Positions 18,449 through 27,422 of a DNA stretch of 64,000 nt are shown here, one piece after another; positions within the stretch are counted from its first letter, which is position 1; the number at the start of each line of letters is the position of its first letter. A program made the translations under genes and the position numbers. The stretch spans positions 50,253-114,252 of the forward strand of contig NZ_CAMYIC010000026.1 of NCBI RefSeq assembly GCF_947258355.1, in the 5' to 3' direction. The notes below the pieces were generated by a model. That model did not search any database. It saw only the letters and a list, made by a program, of their open reading frames with translations, and was not told the origin of the DNA. Source of the DNA: an uncultured Allomuricauda sp. (GTDB lineage: Bacteria; Bacteroidota; Bacteroidia; Flavobacteriales; Flavobacteriaceae).

Positions 18449-20041
18449 ATGAAAACAACCAAGATCCTATTATCCGGGATTATACTATTTGCTGGTGTTG
18501 CTACTTTAACAGCACAGAAAAAGTATTCCAAAAGCCAAGTCAAAAAATTTAAGGCCGAGGTAGAAGCCATTGTGGAAGCCAATGCTAAGCAGACACAAGT
18601 AATGGTGGATAAAATCTTCAGTTTTGCAGAACTGGGCTTCCAAGAGGAAGAGAGTTCCAAATATCTCACAGGTATTTTGGAAGAAAACGGCTTTACCATA
18701 CAGCATTCCATTTCCAATATCCCAACTGCATGGTTCGCAACTTGGAGCAATGGCGAAGGTCCGGTAATTGCTTTGGGCAGTGATGTGGATTGTATTCCAA
18801 AAGCATCGCAGTATCCGGGTGTTGCTTATCATAAGCCCATTGTTGATGGTGCCCCCGGACATGGGGAAGGACACAATTCAGGAATTCCTTTGAACATTAC
18901 ATCTGCATTGGCGGTTAAGGAAGTGATGGAGAAAGAGGGCATTGGAGGTACCTTGATACTTTGGCCTGGGATTGCCGAGGAATTGGTGGCAGCCAAAGCT
19001 TGGTATGTTCGTGATGGCCTGTTTGATGATATTGATATGTGTATTTTCACCCATGTGAGCAGTAATTTGAGTGTGTCTTGGGGACCAACCCGAGGTACGG
19101 GATTAATATCCGTGGAATATATGTTCGAAGGTGAGGCCGCTCACTCCGCAGGTGCGCCATGGAGAGGTCGTAGCGCATTGGATGCTGCCGAGTTAATGAA
19201 TGTTGGGTGGAATTACAAAAGAGAGCACTTACATCCTTTAAAACGTTCACACTCCATATTTACCGACTCTGGGGATCAACCTAATGTGGTACCCTCCAAA
19301 GCTGGGATTTGGTTTTATTTTAGGGATGTGACCTATGAGGGAATCATGGAAATGTATGCCGAGGCCAATGATATTGCCAAAGGTGCAGCACTGATGACCG
19401 GTACTACAATGACATCTCGCGTGTTGGGAACTGCATGGCCGAGACACTACAACAAAGTGATTGCGGAGACTATGTATGAAAACATTAAGGAAGTAGGACT
19501 TCCAGAATGGACGGAAGCTGACCAACAACTTGCAAAAGCGGTTCAAACCGAGGTGGAGTCCAGAAAAATTGAAGGATTGCCAACGGAGCTTTCCGAAATA
19601 GGCCTACCAGTTTTGGAACCTGTTAGCGGTGGTTCTGATGATATCGGTGATATTTCTTGGAAAGTCCCTACTGTTACGATGCGTTTTCCTTCCAACATTC
19701 CTGGGTTGCCTGGTCATCACTGGGCCAATGCTATTGCCATGGCTACACCAATTGCGCATAAAGGTGCAACTGCAGGTGCCAAAGCAGAGGCGATGACCAT
19801 TATGGATTTCTTGTTAAAACCTGAATTGTTGACCCAAGCATGGGATTATTTCAATAATGAGCAGACCAAGGAAACAAAATATGAGCCTATGATTTCTGCG
19901 GATGATATGCCACCAACTTTCTTGAACAAGGATAAACAAGATATGTTCCGACCTGCTTTAGAGAAATTTTATTACGATGAAACCAAGTACGATACGTATT
20001 TGGAGCAGTTGGGAGTGGAATATCCTACTGTGAAACAATAA
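18449..20041 (+). CDS. Secreted M20-family amidohydrolase (AbgB-like), metal-site Cys replaced by Glu
   Basis: 530 residues with a signal peptide (about 1-22, ending LTAQ). M20D/AbgB-type dinuclear metallohydrolase, removing acyl or aminobenzoyl groups from amides or peptides. The metal region reads GAPGHGEGHNSG at about 135-145. Most M20D enzymes have Cys where Glu140 stands (GHGCGHN or HACGHD). AEELVAAKAW (Glu177/178) gives the usual catalytic Glu, THVSSN has a candidate His202 ligand, and PGLPGHHWANA gives the last His. The dimerisation domain (about 215-330, EGEAAHSAGAPWRGRSALDA) is present. Probably periplasmic. The gene stands alone and is followed by a hairpin repeat. Substrate unknown. 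Confidence 0.88.
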   Translation: MKTTKILLSGIILFAGVATLTAQKKYSKSQVKKFKAEVEAIVEANAKQTQVMVDKIFSFAELGFQEEESSKYLTGILEENGFTIQHSISNIPTAWFATWSNGEGPVIALGSDVDCIPKASQYPGVAYHKPIVDGAPGHGEGHNSGIPLNITSALAVKEVMEKEGIGGTLILWPGIAEELVAAKAWYVRDGLFDDIDMCIFTHVSSNLSVSWGPTRGTGLISVEYMFEGEAAHSAGAPWRGRSALDAAELMNVGWNYKREHLHPLKRSHSIFTDSGDQPNVVPSKAGIWFYFRDVTYEGIMEMYAEANDIAKGAALMTGTTMTSRVLGTAWPRHYNKVIAETMYENIKEVGLPEWTEADQQLAKAVQTEVESRKIEGLPTELSEIGLPVLEPVSGGSDDIGDISWKVPTVTMRFPSNIPGLPGHHWANAIAMATPIAHKGATAGAKAEAMTIMDFLLKPELLTQAWDYFNNEQTKETKYEPMISADDMPPTFLNKDKQDMFRPALEKFYYDETKYDTYLEQLGVEYPTVKQ

Positions 20042-20050
20042 TTGAGTCAT

Positions 20051-20110
20051 CTGTCACATCGAGCACAGTCGAGATGTTCAAAGCGTTCTCGACTCCGCTC
20101 GAACTGACAG
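20051..20110. repeat. 60-bp REP-like intergenic hairpin element
   Basis: Nested inverted repeats pair CTGTCA with TGACAG, TCGAG with CTCGA and GTCGAGA with TCTCGAC around an AT-rich loop, giving one long imperfect hairpin. It lies between the convergent M20 and RsmB genes. A related half-element (TGAGCGCAGTCGAGA) occurs at 30771-30785. The rest of this gap to 20282 is A/T-rich with short degenerate AATC-type words and shows no gene. Confidence 0.75.
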
Positions 20111-20282
20111 TATCAGAGTTTCGTTTAGATTCTTCAGTCGTTGTAACCCTTCAGAATGACATAATTCTTAGAATTTAACAATCCTGCCTTCTAAGAATCA
20201 AAAAATTCAAAAGTCTAGCAATCCAACCATCTTAATAATTAAGGGATTGGCACGAATGACACTAATTTCCTCTAATACTCGA

Positions 20283-21500
20283 CTAGGCTTTCTTCTTTAA
20301 CAAGGCCATATAAAACCCATCAAAGCCAGTTTCCGAAGCAAAAACATTACGCTCTCTTACGAACTCAAAGTCTTTGCCGTTTTCAGATTCCAAGAACTTT
20401 TTCACTTGTTCCGAATTTTCTTGAGGTAGAATGGAGCAAGTAGCATAGACCATTTGTCCGCCTTTTTTGACCATTTTACTGTAGTTCTGGAGGATATCTT
20501 GCTGCACATCCATAATTCGGTCTACAAATTCAGGTTCCAATTTCCATTTGGAGTCAGGATTTCTTTTTATGACTCCGAGTCCGGAACATGGCGCATCCAA
20601 CAATACTCTATCGGCGCTGTTATGCAGCTTTTTGATTACTTTGGTGGAATCGATTACTCTAGTCTCCACGTTGTGTACACCGTTTCTTCTGGCTCGTTTT
20701 TTTAGTTTTTTCAGCTTACTTTCATAAATATCCAAAGCGATCAACTGTCCTTTGTTCTGCATTTGGGATGCCAGATGAAGGGTTTTACCACCAGCTCCTG
20801 CACAGGCATCTACCACACGTTGCCCTGGTTCCACTTCCAAAAATGGAGCCACCAGTTGTGATGATGCATCTTGTACTTCAAACAGACCATCTTTAAAGGC
20901 TTCAGTTACAAAAACATTTTTTCGTTCCACAAGTTTTAAGGCATCAGGATAACCTTCGATGAATTCAGTTGCGATATCTTCCTTTGCCAAAAAAGATTTT
21001 AATTGCGGCTTTGGCACTTTGAGTATATTGGTTCGCAGAATCACATCGGCTTGCTGATTTTGGGCGGCAATTTCTTTGGTCCAAAGTTCACTGCCCAAAG
21101 ATTTTTCTCCCTGTTCATCCATCCAATCGGGAATCGATTCCCTGAACTTTCGGATTTTGGACAGTTCATCGAATCTCCCTTTTATGCGACGTTCAGGCGT
21201 ACCTTCCAACTGTTTCCAATCGGGTATTCGAATACCTCGAAGAACGCACCAAACCCCGAACAATCGGAACAAATGTTCTCGGCTATATGGTTCATGGACT
21301 TCAGCAATTTCTGAATAAAGGCGTTTCCATCGAACTATATCATAAGTGGTCTCAGCGATAAAGCCGCGGTCCCGTGACCCCCAACGTTTATCGTAGCGCA
21401 ATACTTTTTCGATTACCTTATCGGCATATTCCCCCTCGTTAAAAATCATGTGAAGGGCATCAATTACGGCAAATACCAAGTTTCTGTGTAAACGCATCAT
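20283..21500 (-). CDS. RsmB/NOP-family RNA (cytosine-5) methyltransferase
   Basis: About 405 residues from the ATG at 21500. A longer frame to 21566 would run into the divergent lipoprotein gene, and homologues start near MMRLHRNLVFAVIDALH. An N-terminal NusB-like helical region (about 1-130) precedes the SAM-dependent domain. That domain shows VVDACAGAGGKTLHLASQM (motif I), IALDIYESKL, VLLDAPCSGLGVIKRNPD with the conserved Cys (motif IV), and the second catalytic Cys in YATCSILPQEN (motif VI). It probably methylates 16S rRNA cytosine 967 or a related position. Cytoplasmic. The minus strand upstream (21522-21515) reads TACCTTTG, a match to the -7 consensus. Confidence 0.92.
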   Translation of the reverse strand: MMRLHRNLVFAVIDALHMIFNEGEYADKVIEKVLRYDKRWGSRDRGFIAETTYDIVRWKRLYSEIAEVHEPYSREHLFRLFGVWCVLRGIRIPDWKQLEGTPERRIKGRFDELSKIRKFRESIPDWMDEQGEKSLGSELWTKEIAAQNQQADVILRTNILKVPKPQLKSFLAKEDIATEFIEGYPDALKLVERKNVFVTEAFKDGLFEVQDASSQLVAPFLEVEPGQRVVDACAGAGGKTLHLASQMQNKGQLIALDIYESKLKKLKKRARRNGVHNVETRVIDSTKVIKKLHNSADRVLLDAPCSGLGVIKRNPDSKWKLEPEFVDRIMDVQQDILQNYSKMVKKGGQMVYATCSILPQENSEQVKKFLESENGKDFEFVRERNVFASETGFDGFYMALLKKKA

Positions 21501-21556
21501 TTTAAATAAGGTTGCAAAGGTATGATTTCTCCTTACTTTTGAAGAAAATAAATACA

Positions 21557-22588
21557 ATGAGGTCAATCCTTTCCCTTTTAGCCGTACTAGTTTTGTTTTC
21601 TTGTGCCCAAGAACCTAAAAAACAAGCCTTTCAATCTGTAAAGATAACCCCGGTTTTTGAAGATTCTGTAAGTATAAGGGCCATCACATTTTTAGATGGC
21701 AGGACATTGGCCTTTGCAGGTAGCAATGGGATTTATGGGACGGTTGATGTAAATTCCAACAAAGTAAGAACAAGTACTCAATATTACGACTCCATTACTC
21801 CCAGTTTTAGGGCGGTTGGGGGTACTTCTGAGGATTTCTTCATGCTATCGGTAGAAAATCCTGCGTTATTATATAAAACGGGCAATCAAGGAAAAATGGA
21901 ATTGGTGTATACCGAAGCGGGTGAGGGCGTTTTTTATGATAGCCTTGCTTTTTGGAACGATACAGAAGGTATTGCCGTGGGCGATACGGTTGATGGATGT
22001 CTCTCGATTATTATTACTAGGGATGGTGGTAACACCTGGACAAAAATTGCTTGTTCCGATTTACCCGAAGGTATAGAGGGCGAAGGGGCTTTTGCAGCAA
22101 GTAACAGCAACATTGCTGTGAAAGGGGATAAAGTTTGGATTGGAACTACCGAAGGAAGAATCTATTTTTCAGGTGATAAAGGTGTATCGTGGGGAATACA
22201 AAAAACACCGATCATTGCGGATGAACCCACCCAAGGTATATATTCGATGGACTTTTTCAATGAAAATATTGGGTACGCCATAGGGGGCGATTACACAAAA
22301 CCCGATTCCAACAAGGCCAATAAAATAAAAACGGTTGATGGAGGAAAAACTTGGCAATTGGTTGCCGATGGACAGGAACCGGGCTACAAAAGTTGTGTGC
22401 AATTTGTACCCAATTCCAATGGAGAAGCATTGGTCGCAATTGGTTTTACTGGAATTTCTTATTCTTCGGATGGTGGCCAGAGCTGGAAGGAATTGAGTGA
22501 AGATCCATTTTTTACCCTCCGTTTTTTGAATGATTCCACAGCTTTTGCCGCTGGCAGTAAGAGAATAACTAGACTTCGTTTCCAATAA
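21557..22588 (+). CDS. Lipoprotein with BNR/Asp-box repeats (YCF48-like propeller)
   Basis: 343 residues from the ATG at 21557; an in-frame TTG at 21512 would overlap the divergent rsmB promoter. The lipobox VLFSCAQE predicts a lipidated periplasmic or outer-membrane protein. At least four Asp-box motifs are visible: TRDGGNTWTKI, SGDKGVSWGIQ, TVDGGKTWQLV and SSDGGQSWKEL. They indicate a sialidase/YCF48-like beta-propeller. Related flavobacterial proteins are often labelled oxidoreductase without clear evidence, and no catalytic residues are evident here. Function unknown; possibly an assembly or binding protein. Confidence 0.85.
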   Translation: MRSILSLLAVLVLFSCAQEPKKQAFQSVKITPVFEDSVSIRAITFLDGRTLAFAGSNGIYGTVDVNSNKVRTSTQYYDSITPSFRAVGGTSEDFFMLSVENPALLYKTGNQGKMELVYTEAGEGVFYDSLAFWNDTEGIAVGDTVDGCLSIIITRDGGNTWTKIACSDLPEGIEGEGAFAASNSNIAVKGDKVWIGTTEGRIYFSGDKGVSWGIQKTPIIADEPTQGIYSMDFFNENIGYAIGGDYTKPDSNKANKIKTVDGGKTWQLVADGQEPGYKSCVQFVPNSNGEALVAIGFTGISYSSDGGQSWKELSEDPFFTLRFLNDSTAFAAGSKRITRLRFQ

Positions 22589-22749
22589 TAGATTCTTTTT
22601 GTATCGGTAATCCCCAAGCTTGAATACTACATCGAAATGTATGGGCCTTCAACGTTTTTTTTCTATTTATTTTAATAGAAAACCCTAGATTTAAGAGAAT
22701 TCTTTTGGTGCCGAAATCCGGCACATTTTTAAGTAGAAAAAAGGGATTA

Positions 22750-23721
22750 ATGATTCACGAATCAGGGTTTGTTTTTGATCTTTTCTTGAGGAGGACCCTA
22801 TCTCCTTTTTATACTAATCCCATTTCTAACAAGATTACGGGGAAAGTATATGAAACACTTCCAATTCAACCATTATCCATTGGAAGGAGAGCTTTTTTCG
22901 TTGAGAAGGATATTCCTGAATATTTGACGGCCAAAACTGTTGATTCACTTTCGGATTTTAATGTGAAACCAATACAACAATATAAAGGTTTCGCATGTAA
23001 TCTGGATGGATTTACGGATGTTGCCGATTATTTAAAAGAAAACTTGGGGAAATCAACCATTAAAAATATCAGGACCAGAAAAAGACAGCTTGAAAGTAGG
23101 TTTAAGGTTGTTTATAAATTTTATAGCGGAGAAATTGATAAAGAGCACTACGACTTTCTGTTCGATAGGTTTTATCACATGTTGAAAAACAGGTTTGATG
23201 AGAAGAAAACCTACAACAAATATTTGTTGGATTGGAAACATTATTATGAGATGATTTACCCAATGATTTTGAAAAAAGAAGCCTTACTTTCTGTTATTTA
23301 TGCCAATGACGAGCCTATCTCCATTTCTTTGGAATTTTGTTTGGAAGACATCTGTTTTGGTTACATCCATGGTTACGATTCTAATTACCACAGATATCAA
23401 ATCGGGGATATAAGAATGGTCAAGCTTATCGAATGGCTGATAGACAATAATTTCAGAATGTTCGATACCTTAATGGGTGAAACCATGTTCAAGGTCAAAT
23501 GGTCAAATCTTGTTTACAATTTCTATTATGATGTGTTCTACAAGAAAAATTCAATCTCCGCCTTGGTAAGAATCAATTATCTAGAATTTAAACTTCGGTT
23601 TAAACAATGGTTGCGAGATAAGGGCATTCTAGGCAAATGGTTCAGTATGGATAAATTTTTATATAAGAGAATGGCCAAAAAACTAAAGAATCATAATTGG
23701 AAAAACATGGAGGTGAGCTAA
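22750..23721 (+). CDS. FemAB/GNAT-fold acyltransferase-like protein (paralogue of 26151-27422)
   Basis: 323 residues from the ATG at 22750; an upstream in-frame TTG at 22705 is unlikely. No signal peptide. The C-terminal half aligns by eye with the protein encoded at 26151-27422. Shared features are a YxGEI segment, a DRFYHMLKNRFDEK-type segment, YDSNYHRYQIGDIRMVKLIEW against FDIDYSKFHLGSVNIMFLIEW, and FKVKW against YKVRW near the end. This fits PF13480-type GNAT proteins of polysaccharide and cell-envelope clusters, which transfer an acyl or aminoacyl group. It is convergent with the SGNH gene, 11 bp apart. Acceptor and donor are unknown. Confidence 0.7.
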   Translation: MIHESGFVFDLFLRRTLSPFYTNPISNKITGKVYETLPIQPLSIGRRAFFVEKDIPEYLTAKTVDSLSDFNVKPIQQYKGFACNLDGFTDVADYLKENLGKSTIKNIRTRKRQLESRFKVVYKFYSGEIDKEHYDFLFDRFYHMLKNRFDEKKTYNKYLLDWKHYYEMIYPMILKKEALLSVIYANDEPISISLEFCLEDICFGYIHGYDSNYHRYQIGDIRMVKLIEWLIDNNFRMFDTLMGETMFKVKWSNLVYNFYYDVFYKKNSISALVRINYLEFKLRFKQWLRDKGILGKWFSMDKFLYKRMAKKLKNHNWKNMEVS

Positions 23722-23732
23722 CCATTGAACAT

Positions 23733-24659
23733 TTACAGTCCTAAGTGCTCTATGATACTTTTGGCGACCAAACTTCTGCCATTGTTATTCCAATGCATAT
23801 CATAAATCAAGGTAACTGGTTTCTTTGACTGCTCAAATTCACTCCCAAAATCAATTATATCAATACCTTTTTCCGTGCAGTGTTCTAAAAATTTTGGAGA
23901 AGTATTTCTTTTGTCCAATAAGATGCTTGTTTTTGTTGTGTTAATGGGGTATACTTTCAATAATTCGTCAAAATTGCCAATATAAAGACTATCCAACGCG
24001 GTTTCTTGCTCAGTGTTTGATGCTTTTTTGGCATCTTGTTTTTCTGTCATTAGGTTTTTTACAGGGTCCAAAAACCCAATTTGAGAAGCATAATAGAGCA
24101 ATTTTATGTTATCCCTTATTTTAAATGGGATAGAATTCAGTTGTTTTATCCGGCCCGTGTTGGGTTCGTAGGTTGCCCTTCCCAAGTCCATAGGGTATTT
24201 CATATAGATTACAATGTGGTCTATCTTATCAAAGTCTTCAGCGTAGGCCTGTAACAAATGTAGCTGGTCGGCTAGATCCCAACCGGCATACCCATATTCA
24301 TAAACTTCAAGGTCTTTGGTTCTATTTTCAATTTTTTTACCTATGGAGTTGTAATAATTTTGATGAAAACCTTGTATGTAAGAATCTCCGATTATGGCCA
24401 ACTCTTTTTTTGAATAACTCGGTGTAAACTCTCGATAAGAGTTGAAACCTTGGTTATTGATATGGTATTCCGAAAAGTTTTGCCTTCTGTTTCCCGTTAC
24501 ACTAAAACCATTATAATTGGGAATTCTTTTCTCGACACCCATTTCGTCAATAAACCTTGGTGAATCTTCCGGATACAAGTGAAAGACCCTGACCAACAGT
24601 TCTAATGAAAGAACGATCAGGATAAGGTATAGCGATGTTTTTAGAAATAATTTAATCAT
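23733..24659 (-). CDS. Membrane-anchored SGNH/GDSL-like hydrolase
   Basis: 308 residues from the ATG at 24659, one base after the TGA of the MBOAT gene; a longer in-frame start at 24704 would overlap that gene. One N-terminal transmembrane helix (LYLILIVLSLELL) anchors it, with the rest periplasmic. The GDS block is AIIGDSYIQGF (Ser near residue 90). The C-terminal DxxH block is YDMHWNNNGR (near 286), which completes a Ser-Asp-His triad. SGNH partners such as AlgJ/AlgX work with MBOAT proteins to O-acetylate polysaccharides, and this tight coupling suggests the same here. Substrate unknown. Confidence 0.82.
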   Translation of the reverse strand: MIKLFLKTSLYLILIVLSLELLVRVFHLYPEDSPRFIDEMGVEKRIPNYNGFSVTGNRRQNFSEYHINNQGFNSYREFTPSYSKKELAIIGDSYIQGFHQNYYNSIGKKIENRTKDLEVYEYGYAGWDLADQLHLLQAYAEDFDKIDHIVIYMKYPMDLGRATYEPNTGRIKQLNSIPFKIRDNIKLLYYASQIGFLDPVKNLMTEKQDAKKASNTEQETALDSLYIGNFDELLKVYPINTTKTSILLDKRNTSPKFLEHCTEKGIDIIDFGSEFEQSKKPVTLIYDMHWNNNGRSLVAKSIIEHLGL

Positions 24660-24660
24660 A

Positions 24661-26118
24661 TCAGAACTGGAAATAAATAAATGAACGATCGACCCCGTCG
24701 TCATAAAATAATAAAATACAGAATATTACCAGGGTATACGCAACAAACCTAATAATGGGTGATTTAAATTTGAATGGATTTCTCTCGTCCCTTCTCATCC
24801 TGAATTCGTAAAGAACGAAAATGGCAAGTAGAACAAAATAATCTATCATTCTATATCCCATAGGGTGGTGGTATGGTTCCCAATGAAACTCCGTGAACAG
24901 TCTTTTAATGAAAACAAAAGAATCCGTCAACGATTCCGATCTAAAGAAGATACGTGAAAACGTTACAATCACGAAGGTTGCAAATAGTTGTCCTATTTCT
25001 TTAAAGGTCGGGAATAGAGTGTTTTCGGCAACAACATTATTTTTATAAATGGTATTTCTTCCCATCAGAAACACAGGAATATAGGCCAGGGCATGAAAAC
25101 CTCCCCAAAATATAAAGGTCCAATTGGCACCATGCCAGAATCCGCTAACCAAGAAAATAATGCAAATATTGCGGATGGATTTTAGTCTGCTTACCCTTGA
25201 CCCGCCCAGAGGTATGTACAAATAATGTCGGAACCACGTGGAAAGTGAAATATGCCAACGCTGCCAGTATTCTGCCACATTTCTAGAAAAATTAGGGAAC
25301 TTAAAGTTGGACATCAGCTCGATCCCAAAAAGTTTCGCGGTACCAATGGCAATATCGGAATAACCCGAGAAATCTCCATACACTTGAAAACTAAATAACG
25401 AGACCCCTAGCACCAGGGTAGAGGCGGGCATTGTATCGTAGTTGGCAAAAATATCATCCACCATTGGTGCGATACCATCGGCTATGACCATTTTTTTAAA
25501 GAGGCCCCAAAGTATTAATTTGAGTCCTTCCACAGCCTGTTCGTATTTAAAGGAACGTTTATTCGTAATTTGCCCGAGCAAATTGGACGCCCTTTCAATT
25601 GGGCCGGCGACCAATTGGGGGAAAAAAGCGACAAAGGTTGCGAAATCGAGAAAATTATGGGTCGGTTTTATTCGTTTAAAGTAAATATCCAACGAATAGG
25701 ACATGGTTTGGAAGGTGTAAAAGGAAATACCAACCGGTAGTATAATGTTCAAGGTCCAGGTGCTTTGTATGGGATAGCCAAAAAGAAGGACCATATCCAC
25801 AAAGGCATCCACAAAGAAGTTGTAATATTTAAAAAAGCCCAAAAGGGAAACGTTGAACAAAATACTCAGCCAAAGAAATAATTTTCCCTTATCACCTTGA
25901 GTTTGTTTTTTATGTATGGCAAGGCCAACAAAATAATCGACTATTGTACTGGCTAATATCAAAAATAGGAAACGCCAATCCCAAAGACCGTAAAAAATAT
26001 AACTGGCCGTTAAGATCAATCCATTCTGAATCTTCAAGTTGTTGAACTTGGCAACAATCCAGTAAATAATAAATATCAGAGGTAAAAAAATCAGATATTC
26101 GACTGAGTTAAAAAGCAT
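24661..26118 (-). CDS. MBOAT-family membrane O-acyltransferase (AlgI-like)
   Basis: 485 residues, the usual AlgI/DltB length, with many hydrophobic helices. Conserved MBOAT stretches are VGISFYTFQTMSYSLDIYF, FVAFFPQLVAGPIERAS, FSGYSDIAIGTAKLFGI, YWQRWHISLSTWFR and SGFWHGANWTFIFWGGFHAL, with the catalytic His near residue 327. It moves an acyl group, often acetyl, across the membrane toward an extracytoplasmic acceptor. It lies between a FemAB/GNAT-like gene (32 bp upstream) and the SGNH gene (1 bp downstream) on the minus strand, so all are probably co-transcribed. The acceptor could be an exopolysaccharide, capsule or lipid; the sequence does not tell which. Confidence 0.94.
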   Translation of the reverse strand: MLFNSVEYLIFLPLIFIIYWIVAKFNNLKIQNGLILTASYIFYGLWDWRFLFLILASTIVDYFVGLAIHKKQTQGDKGKLFLWLSILFNVSLLGFFKYYNFFVDAFVDMVLLFGYPIQSTWTLNIILPVGISFYTFQTMSYSLDIYFKRIKPTHNFLDFATFVAFFPQLVAGPIERASNLLGQITNKRSFKYEQAVEGLKLILWGLFKKMVIADGIAPMVDDIFANYDTMPASTLVLGVSLFSFQVYGDFSGYSDIAIGTAKLFGIELMSNFKFPNFSRNVAEYWQRWHISLSTWFRHYLYIPLGGSRVSRLKSIRNICIIFLVSGFWHGANWTFIFWGGFHALAYIPVFLMGRNTIYKNNVVAENTLFPTFKEIGQLFATFVIVTFSRIFFRSESLTDSFVFIKRLFTEFHWEPYHHPMGYRMIDYFVLLAIFVLYEFRMRRDERNPFKFKSPIIRFVAYTLVIFCILLFYDDGVDRSFIYFQF

Positions 26119-26150
26119 AATTCCTATCTAGTTTTGATACCTGTAAAAAT

Positions 26151-27422
26151 TTAGGTTAAACTTATGATCTTAGAGTTTTTTTTTCCTTTCAATACAAATT
26201 GATTCTCCTTTTCTTCCAGTTTAAAGATGTTTACATCTTGCAAAGTTTCACCATAGAGATATAGGAAATCAAAAAGCACCTTTTTGATTTTTGGATCATA
26301 ACGATCAATTTCAACTATGTCCACAGCGTCCTTAACATCATAATCTTCAAATATTGGATTGCTTGGTATTTTTCCATCCTTTTGTGGCTTATGATCCCCG
26401 CTATTTTTTAACGCAAAGCGGACTTTATTGAGTACCCTATTGATTCCTTTATCCCTTAGATATTGTTTGGTCTTGAAAAAAGTGGTTAAAAAGAAGGCTT
26501 TTGTTCGAGAAATGGTTGATTTGGGATTGTAGAGTATATGATATTCAAAATCATATTTTTTGGTGGACCATCTTACTTTATAATCGAAGTACCCTTTTGA
26601 AAAATCCAAGATTTTGTAATTGTTAACTATGCCCCATTCAATCAAAAACATGATATTGACGGATCCCAAATGAAATTTGGAATAATCAATATCAAAAACA
26701 GTGATGGCGTCGAAAATTATGTCTTTAGAAAAATAGACCAGTGTAATGGCAATGGGCATCCCATGATCTTGAATAACAAAAAGCCCTGCTTTGTTTTCTT
26801 TGATCATGGGGAGGGCAACTTTCTTATAAAATTCCCATTCTTGTTTATCCAAGTTGTTGTTGTGTTCCCCTTTGTCTTCAAATCTCTTTTCTAGAAGTGC
26901 TCTAAACTGCTTAAAAATAGTATGGTACTCTTTTTCAGCGATTTCGCCTGTGAACATTTTATACTGAATGTCAAAACACTGTGTGAGCCTCTTTTTGTAT
27001 TTATTTAGTTTGTACCTACTTGATTTTTTAAACTTTTTGAGCATGAAGTCTCCCAGGCTGTCAAAGCCTTCCAATTCAATTAAGAAGCCAGGATATTGCC
27101 TTATTTTTTTAAGTCTGAGTGATTTTTTTGGTATATGTTTAGGGCACTCAAAGTAAGAGGGTACATCATGGATCAACAGGGTTTTATTTTTGATTTGGAA
27201 TTCGTTTGTCAAGGAATAGTAAATTCCTTTGGTATGGGTTTCCCCTGAATTGACATAAAGGCCGGAACCGCTTTTGTAGAACTCGGTTCCCTCAATGTCC
27301 TCTATCCTGATCCTAGAGCCTGCTTTATCAAAATGTTTGAACCATGTATCTATAAAAACCTTCGTAGCATATGGGTTATCAATCATTGGATAGACAATTA
27401 ATTTCGGAGATTTCGATATCAT
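26151..27422 (-). CDS. FemAB/GNAT-fold transferase (PF13480-like) in envelope cassette
   Basis: 423 residues. The N-terminal part (about 1-130) resembles the first GNAT half of CelD-like proteins. The second half has the conserved stretch FDIDYSKFHLGSVNIMFLIEW followed by DFSKGYFDYKVRWS. A C-terminal tail of roughly 80 residues (VDIVEIDRYDPKIKKVLFDF onward) has no counterpart in its paralogue at 22750-23721. No signal peptide, so cytoplasmic or membrane-associated. Its start overlaps the end of the FemAB-like gene at 27379-28461 by 44 bp, a sign of co-translation. It probably transfers an acyl or amino-acid group to a sugar-linked precursor before export; this is inference. Confidence 0.72.
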   Translation of the reverse strand: MISKSPKLIVYPMIDNPYATKVFIDTWFKHFDKAGSRIRIEDIEGTEFYKSGSGLYVNSGETHTKGIYYSLTNEFQIKNKTLLIHDVPSYFECPKHIPKKSLRLKKIRQYPGFLIELEGFDSLGDFMLKKFKKSSRYKLNKYKKRLTQCFDIQYKMFTGEIAEKEYHTIFKQFRALLEKRFEDKGEHNNNLDKQEWEFYKKVALPMIKENKAGLFVIQDHGMPIAITLVYFSKDIIFDAITVFDIDYSKFHLGSVNIMFLIEWGIVNNYKILDFSKGYFDYKVRWSTKKYDFEYHILYNPKSTISRTKAFFLTTFFKTKQYLRDKGINRVLNKVRFALKNSGDHKPQKDGKIPSNPIFEDYDVKDAVDIVEIDRYDPKIKKVLFDFLYLYGETLQDVNIFKLEEKENQFVLKGKKNSKIISLT

